Source: JAAFIP01 sp031367325 (GTDB taxonomy: Bacteria > Pseudomonadota > Gammaproteobacteria > Burkholderiales > Burkholderiaceae_C). From it: 64,000 bases of DNA. Made by a program: the position numbers and the translations under genes. Location of the stretch: contig JANLPQ010000035.1 of the NCBI GenBank assembly GCA_031367325.1, positions 26,942 through 90,941 on the forward strand, written 5' to 3'. This document shows positions 32,547 through 41,816 of this stretch, piece after piece (position 1 is the stretch's first letter; the number at the start of each line of letters is the position of its first letter). Under the pieces are notes generated by a model. It was given only the letters and a program-made list of their open reading frames with translations, made no database searches and was not told the DNA's origin.

Positions 32547-34270
32547 AATTAATAGTACGCGACACCTCTCCCCGCGCCGCCTTTGCACTAGAAGAAGCTG
32601 GCGTACACCCGCTGCTGGCGCGCCTGTACGCCGCGCGCGGCGTAAGCAGCAAAGATGAATTAGACGACGGCCTGGGCAAGCTGCTGCCGCCCTCCACGCT
32701 GCTGGGCTGCGCAGCGGCGGCCGTGTTGCTGGCCGATGCCATAGCCGCGAATAAAAAACTGTGCATCGTGGCCGACTACGACTGCGACGGCGCCACCGCT
32801 TGCGCCGTCGGCCTGCGCGGCCTCAAGTTGCTGGGTGCAAAAAATGTCAGCTACATCGTGCCCGACCGCGTGGTAGACGGCTATGGCCTTACGCCGCCCA
32901 TCTCGCAACGCGTAAAAGACAGCGGCGCAGACGTGCTGATTACCGTGGACAACGGCATTGCCAGCGTCGAAGGCGTGGCCACCGCCAAGGCGCTGGGCCT
33001 GCAAGTACTGGTCACCGACCACCACTTGCCTGCGCAAAAAGACGGCATTGTGTTTTTGCCTGACGCCGATGTTATCGTTAATCCCAACCAGCCAGGTTGC
33101 ACTTTTGAGAGCAAGTCGATTGCCGGTGTGGGAGTGATGTTTTACGTTTTGCTAGCTTTAAGGGCCGAACTGCGCACACGCGGCGTGTTTGACCAAGCCA
33201 GTCAACCCAAACTTGATCTGCTCTTACCTATCGTCGCCCTAGGCACAGTAGCCGACGTAGTCAAGCTAGACGCCAATAACCGCCGCCTCGTGTCCCAAGG
33301 CCTTAAACGCCTCAAAGCGCAAGCATTTCCTGCTGGCATAGCTAGTCTTTTTGAAGCAGCAGGGCGCAAACGCGAGCTGGCCAGCACCTTCGATTTTGGC
33401 TTTGCACTGGGCCCCCGCATCAACGCTGCAGGCCGCTTGGACGACATGAGCTTAGGCATCGAATGCCTGCTAACCGACGACCCTGCACGCGCCGACGAGC
33501 TGGCCAAAATGCTCGACAGCATCAACCGCACCCGCCGCGACATTGAAGCCGGCATGCGCGAGCAAGCTGAGCAGGCCGCAGAAACCATGTTTGACGAAAG
33601 TGAGGAGCCACCTAGCGCTGTAGCCATTTTCGACCCCGATTTTCACGAAGGCGTGGTAGGCATCGTGGCCTCGCGCATCAAAGATAAATTGCACCGCCCT
33701 GCCTTCGTCTTTGCGCCCAGCGGGGCCGAGGGGCAAGAGCATTTGCTCAAAGGCTCGGGCCGGTCGATAGCAGGCTTTCATTTGCGCGATGCGCTGGACT
33801 ACATTGCCAAGCAATACCCGGGCGTACTGCTGCGCTTTGGCGGCCACGCCATGGCGGCGGGCTGCACGATTGAAGAAGAAAACTTTGAGACATTTGAAGC
33901 GGCGCTACAAGAAGTAGCTGCCAAGTGGATCGACAAAGCCACCTTGCTGCGCCGATTGGAAACTGACGGCACGCTACCGGCTGAATACCGCCGCACCGAC
34001 ATTGCTGACACATTGAACCAAACCGTCTGGGGCCAAGGCTTTGCGCCGCCCGTTTTTAGCGAAGAAGTTGAAGTCGTGTCGCAGCGGCTGGTGGGCGAGA
34101 AGCATCTGTCGCTCAAGCTCAAGCACCAAGGCCAGCCGGTCGACGGTATCTGGTTTGGCCATACCGCACCGCTGCCGCCCAAGGTCAAAATGGCTTTCAG
34201 GCTAGAGGCCGACGAATGGCAGGGTGTGCGGCGCGTAAAATTCTTTGTAGAGGGTGTGGAGGGGTTTTAG
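32543..34270 (+). CDS. recJ: Single-stranded-DNA-specific exonuclease RecJ
   Basis: This 575-residue 5'-3' exonuclease acts in recombination and mismatch repair. The DHH-family motifs appear in order: VADYDCDGATA near 76, TVDNGIAS, VTDHHLP, GPRINAAGRLDDM, then the DHHA1 block GGHAMAAG near 433. The ATG overlaps the preceding stop codon; the longer frame from 32423 lies within the upstream gene and is not used. Length is normal for the family. Confidence 0.96.
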   Translation: MKLIVRDTSPRAAFALEEAGVHPLLARLYAARGVSSKDELDDGLGKLLPPSTLLGCAAAAVLLADAIAANKKLCIVADYDCDGATACAVGLRGLKLLGAKNVSYIVPDRVVDGYGLTPPISQRVKDSGADVLITVDNGIASVEGVATAKALGLQVLVTDHHLPAQKDGIVFLPDADVIVNPNQPGCTFESKSIAGVGVMFYVLLALRAELRTRGVFDQASQPKLDLLLPIVALGTVADVVKLDANNRRLVSQGLKRLKAQAFPAGIASLFEAAGRKRELASTFDFGFALGPRINAAGRLDDMSLGIECLLTDDPARADELAKMLDSINRTRRDIEAGMREQAEQAAETMFDESEEPPSAVAIFDPDFHEGVVGIVASRIKDKLHRPAFVFAPSGAEGQEHLLKGSGRSIAGFHLRDALDYIAKQYPGVLLRFGGHAMAAGCTIEEENFETFEAALQEVAAKWIDKATLLRRLETDGTLPAEYRRTDIADTLNQTVWGQGFAPPVFSEEVEVVSQRLVGEKHLSLKLKHQGQPVDGIWFGHTAPLPPKVKMAFRLEADEWQGVRRVKFFVEGVEGF

Positions 34271-34309
34271 TGAATTTGTGTGTTTCTAGAAGCTAATTTA
34301 ATGATTTTT

Positions 34310-34360
34310 AGGCTTCTAGCCACGTAAATCCTGCTCAAGCAGCTATTAAATTAATAGTAA
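34310..34360 (-). repeat. Dispersed AGCTGCTTGAGCA repeat, copy 7 (inverted)
   Basis: On the minus strand this reads TTACTATTAATTTAATAGCTG then CTTGAGCAGGATTTACGTGG, closely matching copy 1. Its tail (toward 34286) forms an 8-bp stem CTAGAAGC / GCTTCTAG (34286-34293 and 34312-34319) just after recJ, which may help terminate recJ transcripts. Confidence 0.8.
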
Positions 34361-34373
34361 GTAACCATCCAGC

Positions 34374-34406
34374 TTGCATACCATGCACACCGACCATGGT
34401 ATGCAA
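34374..34406. promoter_or_regulatory. 12-bp perfect inverted repeat before the PHP gene
   Basis: TTGCATACCATG (34374-34385) and CATGGTATGCAA (34395-34406) are perfect inverted copies with a 9-base spacer. It ends 19 bp before the GTG start of the next gene, a place suited to an operator or to a leader hairpin. Confidence 0.5.
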
Positions 34407-34425
34407 AGGCCAGTAAAATGGTGCA

Positions 34426-35301
34426 GTGCAGAAAAAATCTATTCTCAATGCCGATCTCCACTGCCATAGCGTAGTGTCAGACGGCACCCTCACCCCCGAA
34501 GCCCTTGCCCAGCGCGCCAAGACCAACGGCGTAGAGCTGTGGGCGCTGACCGACCATGACGAAATTGCAGGCCAAGCGCGTGCGCTGGCTGCAGCCCATG
34601 CCAACGGCCTGCATTACCTCACCGGCACCGAAATATCGGTGACCTTTGCGCACGAGACGGTGCACATCGTGGGCTTGGGCTTTGACGCTAACGACGCGGC
34701 CATGCACGCGGGCCTGCTGGCCACACGCGGTGGGCGCGGCGCCCGCGCGCAAGAGATGGCCGCGGGCTTGGCCAAAGTAGGCATTCACGGTGCGTACGAA
34801 GGCGCGCTTAAATACGTAGGCAACCCCGAGCTGATCTCGCGCACCCACTTTGCCCGCTTTTTAGTAGAAACCGGTGTGTGCAGCGAAACACATGAGGTTT
34901 TTCGCAAATACCTCACCGAAGGCAACCCTGGCTATGTACCCACCCGCTGGGCCAGCCTGCGCGACGCCGTGCACTGGATTACAGATGCAGGCGGCGTAGC
35001 CGTAATAGCGCACCCGGGCCGCTATAAATTTACCATCAACGAAGAGTACGCCCTGTTCACCGAATTCAAAGCCCACGGCGGCCAAGCCACCGAGGTAGTC
35101 ACCGGCAGCCACACCGTGGCCGAATACGCCAAATACGCCGAAACCGCCAAAGAATTTAATCTTGCTGCCTCACGCGGGAGTGATTTTCACAGCCCCACCG
35201 AGAGCCGTATTGACCTGGGCGGCTTGCCCTACCTCAGCGGCGAGCTGACCCCTGTGTGGGAACTGATCGAGCCGCGCATTCAATACGCAGCCAGCGTTTA
35301 A
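34426..35301 (+). CDS. PHP-domain phosphoesterase (YciV/RNase AM-like)
   Basis: This 291-residue protein has the PHP metal motifs: NADLHCHSVVSDGTLTPE near residue 8, ALTDHDEI near 40, TGTEIS near 66, VAVIAHPGRY near 194 and RGSDFHSPTE near 250. The family includes E. coli YciV (TrpH), a 5'-3' exonuclease on short RNA. As in E. coli, a YciO-type gene is close downstream, here after a transporter gene. The start is GTG; no in-frame ATG lies nearby upstream. Confidence 0.9.
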   Translation: MQKKSILNADLHCHSVVSDGTLTPEALAQRAKTNGVELWALTDHDEIAGQARALAAAHANGLHYLTGTEISVTFAHETVHIVGLGFDANDAAMHAGLLATRGGRGARAQEMAAGLAKVGIHGAYEGALKYVGNPELISRTHFARFLVETGVCSETHEVFRKYLTEGNPGYVPTRWASLRDAVHWITDAGGVAVIAHPGRYKFTINEEYALFTEFKAHGGQATEVVTGSHTVAEYAKYAETAKEFNLAASRGSDFHSPTESRIDLGGLPYLSGELTPVWELIEPRIQYAASV

Positions 35302-35337
35302 CCTGGCTGTTTACTGCCAGATTCATTCAAGCCATTC

Positions 35338-36255
35338 ATGCACAGTCGCCACGCCTTAGCAGGCATTGTTTTCACCATCGCCGCCACCGCCTGTTTTGCG
35401 GTGCTGGACACCACGGTTCAGTACGTTAGCGCATTCGTTCCTATTTTGATGGCGCTGTGGGTGCGCTACACCTTTCAAGCTGTGGCCGCAGCCGCGTGGT
35501 TGCTGCCCAAGCAAGGGCTGAGCGCGCTGCGCACGTCGCACCGGGGCTTGCATGTGCTGCGCGGGGTGCTGCTGTTGATCAGTACCGGTTTTGCGTTTGC
35601 CAGCCTCAAAGTGATGCCTGTCAGTGAATTTACCGCAGTGGTAATGATTACGCCGCTGGTCATTACTTTAATTGCCGCCACCGCCATGAAGCAGCATGTA
35701 TCGCTGCTGCGTTGGCTGCTGGTGATTGGTAGTTTTGTGGGCACGATCGTGATTATTCGGCCCTTTGCCGATGGATTTCACGCAGTTTTGCTGCTGCCGC
35801 TGGGCTGTGTGGTGGGCAACGCAGGCTTTCAGTTGCTAACCGTGCGCATGGCCCGCACCGAAGCCCCCATGGCGATGCATCTGACCACCGGCTTGGTGGG
35901 TATGGCAGTGGCCAGCTTAGCGCTACCTTTTGCGTTTGTGTGGATCAGCGACTGGCGGCTGTGGGCGCTGCTCATGCTGATGGGCGTAGCATCTACCGCC
36001 GGGCATCTTTTGCTGATCAAAGCCTTCCAAAAAGCACCGCCCGCGCCCCTGATGCCCTACCAGTACGCGCAAATAGCCTTCGCTTTGGCAGGCGGCTGGC
36101 TGGCGTTTGGCTATGTGCCTGACCACTGGTCCATGCTAGGCATGGGCATGATAGGGCTGTGCGGGGCCTTGGGCGCTTGGTTAACGGTGCGCGAGGGGCG
36201 CAGCGCAGCCCTGCTGGCAGCCTTGCAGCTTTCGCCTAAGGCAGTGGGGGTTTAA
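35338..36255 (+). CDS. DMT-superfamily (EamA) transporter
   Basis: This 305-residue membrane protein has ten predicted helices in two EamA repeats (about 5-140 and 155-285). The ALWVRYTFQA and LRGVLLLISTGFAFASLKVMP segments are typical of the RhaT/EamA group that exports or imports small metabolites. It stands between the PHP gene and yciO in the same direction, and the substrate cannot be told from sequence. Confidence 0.88.
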   Translation: MHSRHALAGIVFTIAATACFAVLDTTVQYVSAFVPILMALWVRYTFQAVAAAAWLLPKQGLSALRTSHRGLHVLRGVLLLISTGFAFASLKVMPVSEFTAVVMITPLVITLIAATAMKQHVSLLRWLLVIGSFVGTIVIIRPFADGFHAVLLLPLGCVVGNAGFQLLTVRMARTEAPMAMHLTTGLVGMAVASLALPFAFVWISDWRLWALLMLMGVASTAGHLLLIKAFQKAPPAPLMPYQYAQIAFALAGGWLAFGYVPDHWSMLGMGMIGLCGALGAWLTVREGRSAALLAALQLSPKAVGV

Positions 36256-36301
36256 AAACCTACGCACACACGTTTGCACTAGGCCCGTTTGCAGCAACAC
36301 C

Positions 36302-36922
36302 ATGGCACAACACTTTCAAGTTCACCCCGACAACCCGCAGCCGCGCCTGTTAAAACAAGCTGTTGCGTTGCTGGGCCAAGGCGGCATTGTGGCCGTGCCT
36401 ACTGATTCCAGCTACGCACTGGCCTGCCACTTGGACGACAAAGCTGCAGCCGACGCGCTGCGCCGCATTCGCAGGGTAGACGACAAGCACCACCTCACTT
36501 TGCTGTGCCGGGATTTAAAAGAGCTGGCCACCTATGCACGGGTAGACAACACGCAGTTTCGCCTGATCAAAGCAGGCACACCGGGGCCGTACACTTTTAT
36601 TCTAGAGGCCACCAAAGAAGTGCCCCGCCGCTTGAGTCATCCCAAACGCCTGACCATTGGCCTGCGCGTGCCCGACCACCACACCCTGCAAGAACTGCTA
36701 GCCCTGCACGGCGCGCCCCTGCTGGCCACCACGTTGATTGCGCCCGGCCAAACCCACCCATTGAACGACGCCGACGACATCCGCGCGCAGTTTGAGCATG
36801 AACTGGCCGCCATCATCGACGCAGGTGCCTGTGCCAGCGAACCCACCACGGTAATTGACTTGACTGATGGTGTGGAAGTGGTACGCCAAGGCCGTGGAGA
36901 TTTGGCGCGGCTAGGCTTGTAA
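36302..36922 (+). CDS. YciO/TsaC family (L-threonylcarbamoyladenylate synthase-like) protein
   Basis: This 206-residue protein has the YrdC fold signatures GGIVAVPTDSSYALACHL near residue 29 and GPYTFILEAT near 97. The PTDSSYAL form and the neighbouring PHP gene point to YciO rather than to TsaC proper, which makes threonylcarbamoyl-AMP for t6A in tRNA. The role of YciO is less certain than that of TsaC. Confidence 0.88.
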   Translation: MAQHFQVHPDNPQPRLLKQAVALLGQGGIVAVPTDSSYALACHLDDKAAADALRRIRRVDDKHHLTLLCRDLKELATYARVDNTQFRLIKAGTPGPYTFILEATKEVPRRLSHPKRLTIGLRVPDHHTLQELLALHGAPLLATTLIAPGQTHPLNDADDIRAQFEHELAAIIDAGACASEPTTVIDLTDGVEVVRQGRGDLARLGL

Positions 36923-36991
36923 AACTGGTTCTCTGCCCTTAGATGACAGCTAGCGCTCAAATCCGCGCCCCGAGTCTGAGACAATAGCTGC

Positions 36992-37660
36992 ATGGATATT
37001 TCTAACCTGATTCAAACCGTTCTCATCTACGCCCTGCCCGTGCTGTTTGCCATCACGGTGCACGAGGCAGCGCACGGCTACGCAGCGCGTTATTTTGGCG
37101 ACAACACTGCCTATGTGTTGGGGCGCATTACGCTCAACCCGCTTAAGCATATCGACCCGATTGGCACCATAGCCATGCCGTTGCTGCTGTACTTTTCTAC
37201 GGGCGGCGCGTTTTTATTTGGCTATGCCAAGCCCGTGCCTGTGCGCTTTGGCAACCTGCGCGACCCCAAACGCCACATGATTTGGGTGGCGCTGGCGGGG
37301 CCCGCTGTTAATTTATTGCAAGCCATATTATGGGGTGCGCTGTTCTACATGGTCGTCGGAATGGAGCTCAACGAGCGCTTTTTTATTGAAATGTGCAAAG
37401 CCGGCATGCTGGTCAACGTGGTGATGTTTGTCTTCAATTTGTTCCCCTTGCCACCGCTGGACGGTGGCCGTATTTTGGTAGGCCTGCTGCCTTACCGCCA
37501 GGCCGAGATGGTCAGCCGCGTTGAACCCTATGGTTTTTTTGTGGTGATGGCTTTGGTCATTACCGGGGTGATAGGTGCTGTGTGGATGCGCCCTTTGATG
37601 AGCCTTACCTACGGCCTGGTTGATTTGCTGCTCACGCCACTTAGCATGCTAGTAAAGTAA
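36992..37660 (+). CDS. Site-2 protease family membrane metalloprotease
   Basis: This 222-residue protein is a short M50 protease with the zinc motif VHEAAHGYAA near residue 25 and the third-ligand motif NLFPLPPLDGGRI near 148. Five or six membrane helices are predicted. It lacks PDZ and CBS domains. Such proteins are common next to trpS in betaproteobacteria, as here (3 bp spacing). The substrate is unknown. Confidence 0.92.
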   Translation: MDISNLIQTVLIYALPVLFAITVHEAAHGYAARYFGDNTAYVLGRITLNPLKHIDPIGTIAMPLLLYFSTGGAFLFGYAKPVPVRFGNLRDPKRHMIWVALAGPAVNLLQAILWGALFYMVVGMELNERFFIEMCKAGMLVNVVMFVFNLFPLPPLDGGRILVGLLPYRQAEMVSRVEPYGFFVVMALVITGVIGAVWMRPLMSLTYGLVDLLLTPLSMLVK

Positions 37661-37663
37661 AAA

Positions 37664-38869
37664 ATGACGATTGCTAAAGAACGAGTTTTATCCGGCATGC
37701 GCGCCACCGGCGCGCTGCACATAGGCCACTACCACGGCGCGCTAAAAAACTGGGTGCGCTTGCAGTCAGAGATGGAGTGCTTTTACTTTGTAGCCGACTG
37801 GCACGCCCTAACCACGCACTACGAAAACCGCGAAGTGATCGAGCAAAATGCGTATGAGATGGTGATCGACTGGCTGGCTGCTGGCCTAGACCCCGAGCAA
37901 TGCACCATCTTTTTGCAAAGCCGCCTGCCTGAGCACGCCGAGCTGTTCACACTGCTAGCCATGGGCACACCCATCAGCTGGCTAGAGCGCGTGCCCACTT
38001 ACAAAGACCAGCAACAACAGCTCAAAGACAAAGATCTGTCCACGTATGGATTTTTGGGCTATCCGCTGCTGCAAGCGGCTGATATTTTGATCTACCGCGC
38101 CCAGTACGTGCCCGTAGGCGAAGACCAAACCAGCCATGTTGAGCTAACGCGCGAAACCGCCCGCCGCTTTAACGACCTGTACGGCCGCCGTGGCGACGAT
38201 GCCGCCAAGATTGCCGCCTTGCTGGCCACTTGGCCCAAAGAAGACGCCCGCTACATCAACAGCATGGCCAAAAAACGCCAAGAATTGGGTGACGAAACAG
38301 TTTTACAAAAACTACCCGGTTTTTTGGCTAAATTCCCAACATTGACCGAAGATGAGCGCGCTTTGCTGACATCGCACGTTAGCGGCAAAGGTAAAACCGT
38401 GCTGATCGAGCCGCAAGTGCTGCTGTCTAACGCCAGCAAACTGCCCGGCTTGGACGGCCGCAAGATGAGCAAAAGCTATGGTAATAGCATCGCCATTCGC
38501 GAAGATGCCGCCAGCATAGAGAAAAAAGTACGCGAAATGCCCACCGACCCAGCGCGGGTCAAGCGCAGCGATCCAGGCAACCCTGCCAAGTGCCCGGTGT
38601 GGCAATTTCATCTGGTGTACTCAGACGAAGCCTGTAAACAATGGGTTACACAAGGCTGCACCACCGCAGGCATAGGCTGCATAGAGTGCAAAAAGACCGT
38701 CAGCGACGCTATTTTGATTGAACAGCAACCTATGCTTGCACGCGCGCAACCTTACGTAGATAATCCAAAGGTAGTACGGGAAATCGTGAACGCTGGATGC
38801 GCTAGGGCACGCAAGGTGGCACAAGATACGATGTACGATGTTCGCTCTGCAATTGGACTTAATTACTAA
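37664..38869 (+). CDS. trpS: Tryptophan-tRNA ligase
   Basis: This 401-residue class I synthetase has HIGH as HIGHYHG near residue 19 and KMSKS as GRKMSKSYGN near 266. The tryptophan-site VADWHALT and GTPISWLERVP segments are present. Length is that of the longer betaproteobacterial form, with an insertion in the middle carrying the KLPGFLAKFP segment. It charges tRNA-Trp. It starts 3 bp after the protease gene. Confidence 0.97.
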   Translation: MTIAKERVLSGMRATGALHIGHYHGALKNWVRLQSEMECFYFVADWHALTTHYENREVIEQNAYEMVIDWLAAGLDPEQCTIFLQSRLPEHAELFTLLAMGTPISWLERVPTYKDQQQQLKDKDLSTYGFLGYPLLQAADILIYRAQYVPVGEDQTSHVELTRETARRFNDLYGRRGDDAAKIAALLATWPKEDARYINSMAKKRQELGDETVLQKLPGFLAKFPTLTEDERALLTSHVSGKGKTVLIEPQVLLSNASKLPGLDGRKMSKSYGNSIAIREDAASIEKKVREMPTDPARVKRSDPGNPAKCPVWQFHLVYSDEACKQWVTQGCTTAGIGCIECKKTVSDAILIEQQPMLARAQPYVDNPKVVREIVNAGCARARKVAQDTMYDVRSAIGLNY

Positions 38870-38950
38870 CAAATAGAGCGCATTGGATTTTATGCGTGCT
38901 GCTGAGCGCCCATAAGGAACTAATGACACTACTTTTGCTCTCAAAACTAT

Positions 38951-39538
38951 ATGCTTATTTTTATTGTTGACGACCACCCCCTCATGCGCGAAGCCATTGT
39001 GATGCTTTTTAGGCGCCTTAAAAGCGATGCCACCATCGTAGAAATGGACCGTATCGGTGTGATGGCCCAGCACGCTACCAAACACGGCTCACCCGATTTA
39101 ATTTGCCTCGACTTGAAGCTGCCAGACACCCACGGCGTATCAGGCGTGCGTGAGGTGCGCGCTGCCTACCCAAATATTCCACTGGTTGTACTATCAGCCT
39201 CACCCGCTACCGACTACGAAGATTTAGCCCTAGAAGCCGGTGCCGATTTGTACCTAGAAAAAGCTGCTGGTGCCAACCATTTGACGCAGTCACTGCGTGT
39301 GCTGGTGTCGCCCGAAAGCGAGCTGGGCGAAGGCGCGCAAGAGAATGAAAAACTCTCCAAACGCCAAAAGCAGTTGCTCAAACTGCTAGACGATGGCCTG
39401 TCTAACCGCGACATTGCCGAGCAGCTGGGCATTAGCGAGCACACAGTCAAAGTACATCTGTGGCGTTTGTTCCGGCGATTAGACGTAAAAAGCCGCACCC
39501 AAGCCACCCATTGGGCCCGAACCCACGGCGTGGTGTAG
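38951..39538 (+). CDS. NarL/FixJ-type response regulator
   Basis: This 195-residue protein has a receiver domain (residues 1-118; phosphoacceptor Asp in ICLDLKLPD near 53) and a LuxR-type helix-turn-helix (about 128-190; GLSNRDIAEQLGISEHTVKVHLWRL). It should bind DNA when phosphorylated. The convergent histidine kinase 20 bp downstream is its likely partner. The 81-bp gap after trpS may hold its promoter. Confidence 0.93.
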   Translation: MLIFIVDDHPLMREAIVMLFRRLKSDATIVEMDRIGVMAQHATKHGSPDLICLDLKLPDTHGVSGVREVRAAYPNIPLVVLSASPATDYEDLALEAGADLYLEKAAGANHLTQSLRVLVSPESELGEGAQENEKLSKRQKQLLKLLDDGLSNRDIAEQLGISEHTVKVHLWRLFRRLDVKSRTQATHWARTHGVV

Positions 39539-39558
39539 TCACGGTAAGCGCGGGGTAA

Positions 39559-41007
39559 CTACCGCAGCATTGCAGGCTGTGGGGGCTCATAGCCTTGCAG
39601 CTTGGCCACTTTTACCGCCAAACGCATGCAGGTGCCGCGCCCCGAGCTGGACAGCATAGTCACTCTGTGCCCCAGCACCGAGCACAGCCGCTCCACAATG
39701 GCCAGCCCCAAGCCAAAACCATCCTCGGTGCCTTGGTGGGTGGACGCTTTATAGAACTCTTTAAACACCTTGTCTTGGTGCTCAGGGGCTATACCTACGC
39801 CGGTGTCCCATACTTCTATCCACATCTCGTCACCCCGCACGCGGGTGGTCAGCATTACGCCGCCACGCTCGGTGTAGCGCACCGCATTGGCCATCAAATT
39901 GCCTAAAATACGGCGAATCAGCACCGGGTCTGTCCACACATAGCCTGGTGCAATGCGCTGGCGCAATGCGATACCACGGGTTTGTGCCGAAGGGCTAAAT
40001 TGCAGTTTCAAATCGTTAGCTATCTCGCACACCGGTACGGCTACGAAATGCGGCTGCACACCACCCGCTTCAATCCTGGCAAAGTCAAACAGGCTATTAA
40101 ATAATGTGTTGACAGAATCAGTGGCCAACAAAATTTTGGGCACTACTTCAGCAGCCAGTTCAGGCTCGCTGCGCAGCCAGTCGGCATAAAAAGCCAAGGC
40201 ATGCACTGGCTGGCGCAAGTCGTGTGCGGCGTTGGCTAGCAGGTTTTTCTTAACGGTTACGGCCTGTTTAGCGGTTTCGGTTTGATCCCGCAGAGACGCT
40301 ATCAAGCGCTCGTTGTCGTACTGCAGCTCGTACCCACGGCGCTGCATATTGTGATAGCGCTGACCAGTGCGTAGCACTAAGCTCCAGAAGGTCGTAATCA
40401 GTACGGCCATGGCAAAGTCAGCCGCTTCAATCACCCATTGGCCCTCTTTGTACCAAGACCACACCACTGCCGTCACGCAGGTGATGCTTAAGGCGTGCAC
40501 ATAGGGGCGAAAGCAGCTCATGCGCGCTGACATCATCGTTACCGAGAAAGAACCCATACCCACCAACACCAAAAGACAAATAAATTGATTGGTTAGTGGC
40601 ACTTTATCGAGGTATAAAAACATCAGCCCTGCCCACGCGATCGCGCTGGCAGGCCAGCTCCATTGGTGGCGGCCAAAAAACTGATTTAACGCGCCAGCCC
40701 TGGCACGGGTATATTTTTTGAGATAAAGCTTAACAATCCATTGCCGGTAAATGATCAAAACTAGCACTAAAACCGTCCACAGCGACAACCAAACGGTCTG
40801 TACAGAGCCATACAACACGCTCAAGGTCATAGCCAAGCCAATGCTGGTAGATACCACTGCCGTTCTTGCATTGGCCATAAAGGTACGCGTCAGTTGCACA
40901 TCTACCCAGTCCGCACGGCTTTGTTGAACAGCCTCGCGAGGCTGCGTTTCTATGGGTGGTTGAATAAAACGTGAATCGATTTCCATGGCTTGTATGCTAA
41001 CGCGCAA
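39559..41007 (-). CDS. Sensor histidine kinase with membrane-spanning N-terminus
   Basis: This 482-residue kinase has about six membrane helices in residues 45-220, then a HisKA domain with the phosphoacceptor His in NAAHDLRQPVHALAFY near 268 and an ATPase domain (NLMANAVRYT, DTGVGIAPEH, GFGLGLAIVERL). No extracytoplasmic sensor domain is large enough to see, so the membrane part probably senses the signal. It is convergent with the NarL-type regulator at 38951-39538. Confidence 0.92.
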   Translation of the reverse strand: MRVSIQAMEIDSRFIQPPIETQPREAVQQSRADWVDVQLTRTFMANARTAVVSTSIGLAMTLSVLYGSVQTVWLSLWTVLVLVLIIYRQWIVKLYLKKYTRARAGALNQFFGRHQWSWPASAIAWAGLMFLYLDKVPLTNQFICLLVLVGMGSFSVTMMSARMSCFRPYVHALSITCVTAVVWSWYKEGQWVIEAADFAMAVLITTFWSLVLRTGQRYHNMQRRGYELQYDNERLIASLRDQTETAKQAVTVKKNLLANAAHDLRQPVHALAFYADWLRSEPELAAEVVPKILLATDSVNTLFNSLFDFARIEAGGVQPHFVAVPVCEIANDLKLQFSPSAQTRGIALRQRIAPGYVWTDPVLIRRILGNLMANAVRYTERGGVMLTTRVRGDEMWIEVWDTGVGIAPEHQDKVFKEFYKASTHQGTEDGFGLGLAIVERLCSVLGHRVTMLSSSGRGTCMRLAVKVAKLQGYEPPQPAMLR

Positions 41008-41108
41008 AACGGGCTATTCCATGCGTTATCTGCGCTGCTGTAAGCTGGAAAACCCGCAGGCGCAACTGTGGCAGCCATGCGCATTAAGGTTTGGGTCATA
41101 ACACCGCT

Positions 41109-41129
41109 TATGTGCGCTAGCGCACATAC
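41109..41129. promoter_or_regulatory. Putative operator, palindromic site 1 (before bphO)
   Basis: The sequence TATGTGCGCTAGCGCACATA (41109-41128) is a perfect 20-bp palindrome, followed by C. It lies 103 bp before bphO and 102 bp from the divergent kinase gene. Closely similar sites occur at 47858, 50548 and 55893, all upstream of genes. Confidence 0.6.
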
Positions 41130-41231
41130 CACCCGCACTAAAGCTGTAATGATCTGAGACAAACTTTGCAAGTTGCAAAACTAAGGCGAATAATGCATTT
41201 TTTACGATAAAGCACTTATGAAAACTCTCCT

Positions 41232-41816
41232 ATGATTTTGCAGCGCTTAAAACTTCAAACCCATACGCAGCATGCAGCCCTAGAAAGCCAGTTGCCTTTA
41301 TTAGACCCAGGCATGTCACTACAGGCCTACCGCCAATGCTTGCGCAGATTTTACGGCTACTACTTGCCATTAGAGTCGCTGCTGATGGCGCAAACCGTGT
41401 GGGACGATATAAACTTTGACTACACGCAGCGGTGCAAAGCACCCAGCCTAGAGCGCGACTTGCTGGCGCTGGGTGACAGCCCGGCGCAACTGGTGCAAAT
41501 ACCACGCTGCCACAATATTCCCATGCTGCACTCACTGGCGCAGGTTCTTGGCTGCCTGTACGTCATTGAGGGCGCGACATTAGGTGGCCAAGTCATTACC
41601 AAGCATCTGCAAACTAACCTGGGGCTGACACCCGCCCATGGCGCGGCTTTTTTTAACGCCTACGGCGTGCGCACTGGCGCGCAATGGAAGGCCTATGGCA
41701 CCATGTTAATCACACACGCCGAGCAGGCGGGCGATAACACTTGCATAGTAGACAGCGCCAACCAAACCTTTCAAACTATGGGGCAATGGCTTTTTCATAA
41801 AGTGGCTTGCGTATGA
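41232..41816 (+). CDS. bphO: Biliverdin-producing heme oxygenase
   Basis: This 194-residue enzyme opens heme to biliverdin, iron and CO. The proximal heme ligand is probably His 14 in HTQHAALES, and the distal-helix segment appears as GCLYVIEGATLGGQ near 107. It is the first gene of a five-gene operon and supplies the chromophore for the phytochrome that follows. The stop overlaps the bphP start by 4 bp. Confidence 0.93.
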   Translation: MILQRLKLQTHTQHAALESQLPLLDPGMSLQAYRQCLRRFYGYYLPLESLLMAQTVWDDINFDYTQRCKAPSLERDLLALGDSPAQLVQIPRCHNIPMLHSLAQVLGCLYVIEGATLGGQVITKHLQTNLGLTPAHGAAFFNAYGVRTGAQWKAYGTMLITHAEQAGDNTCIVDSANQTFQTMGQWLFHKVACV

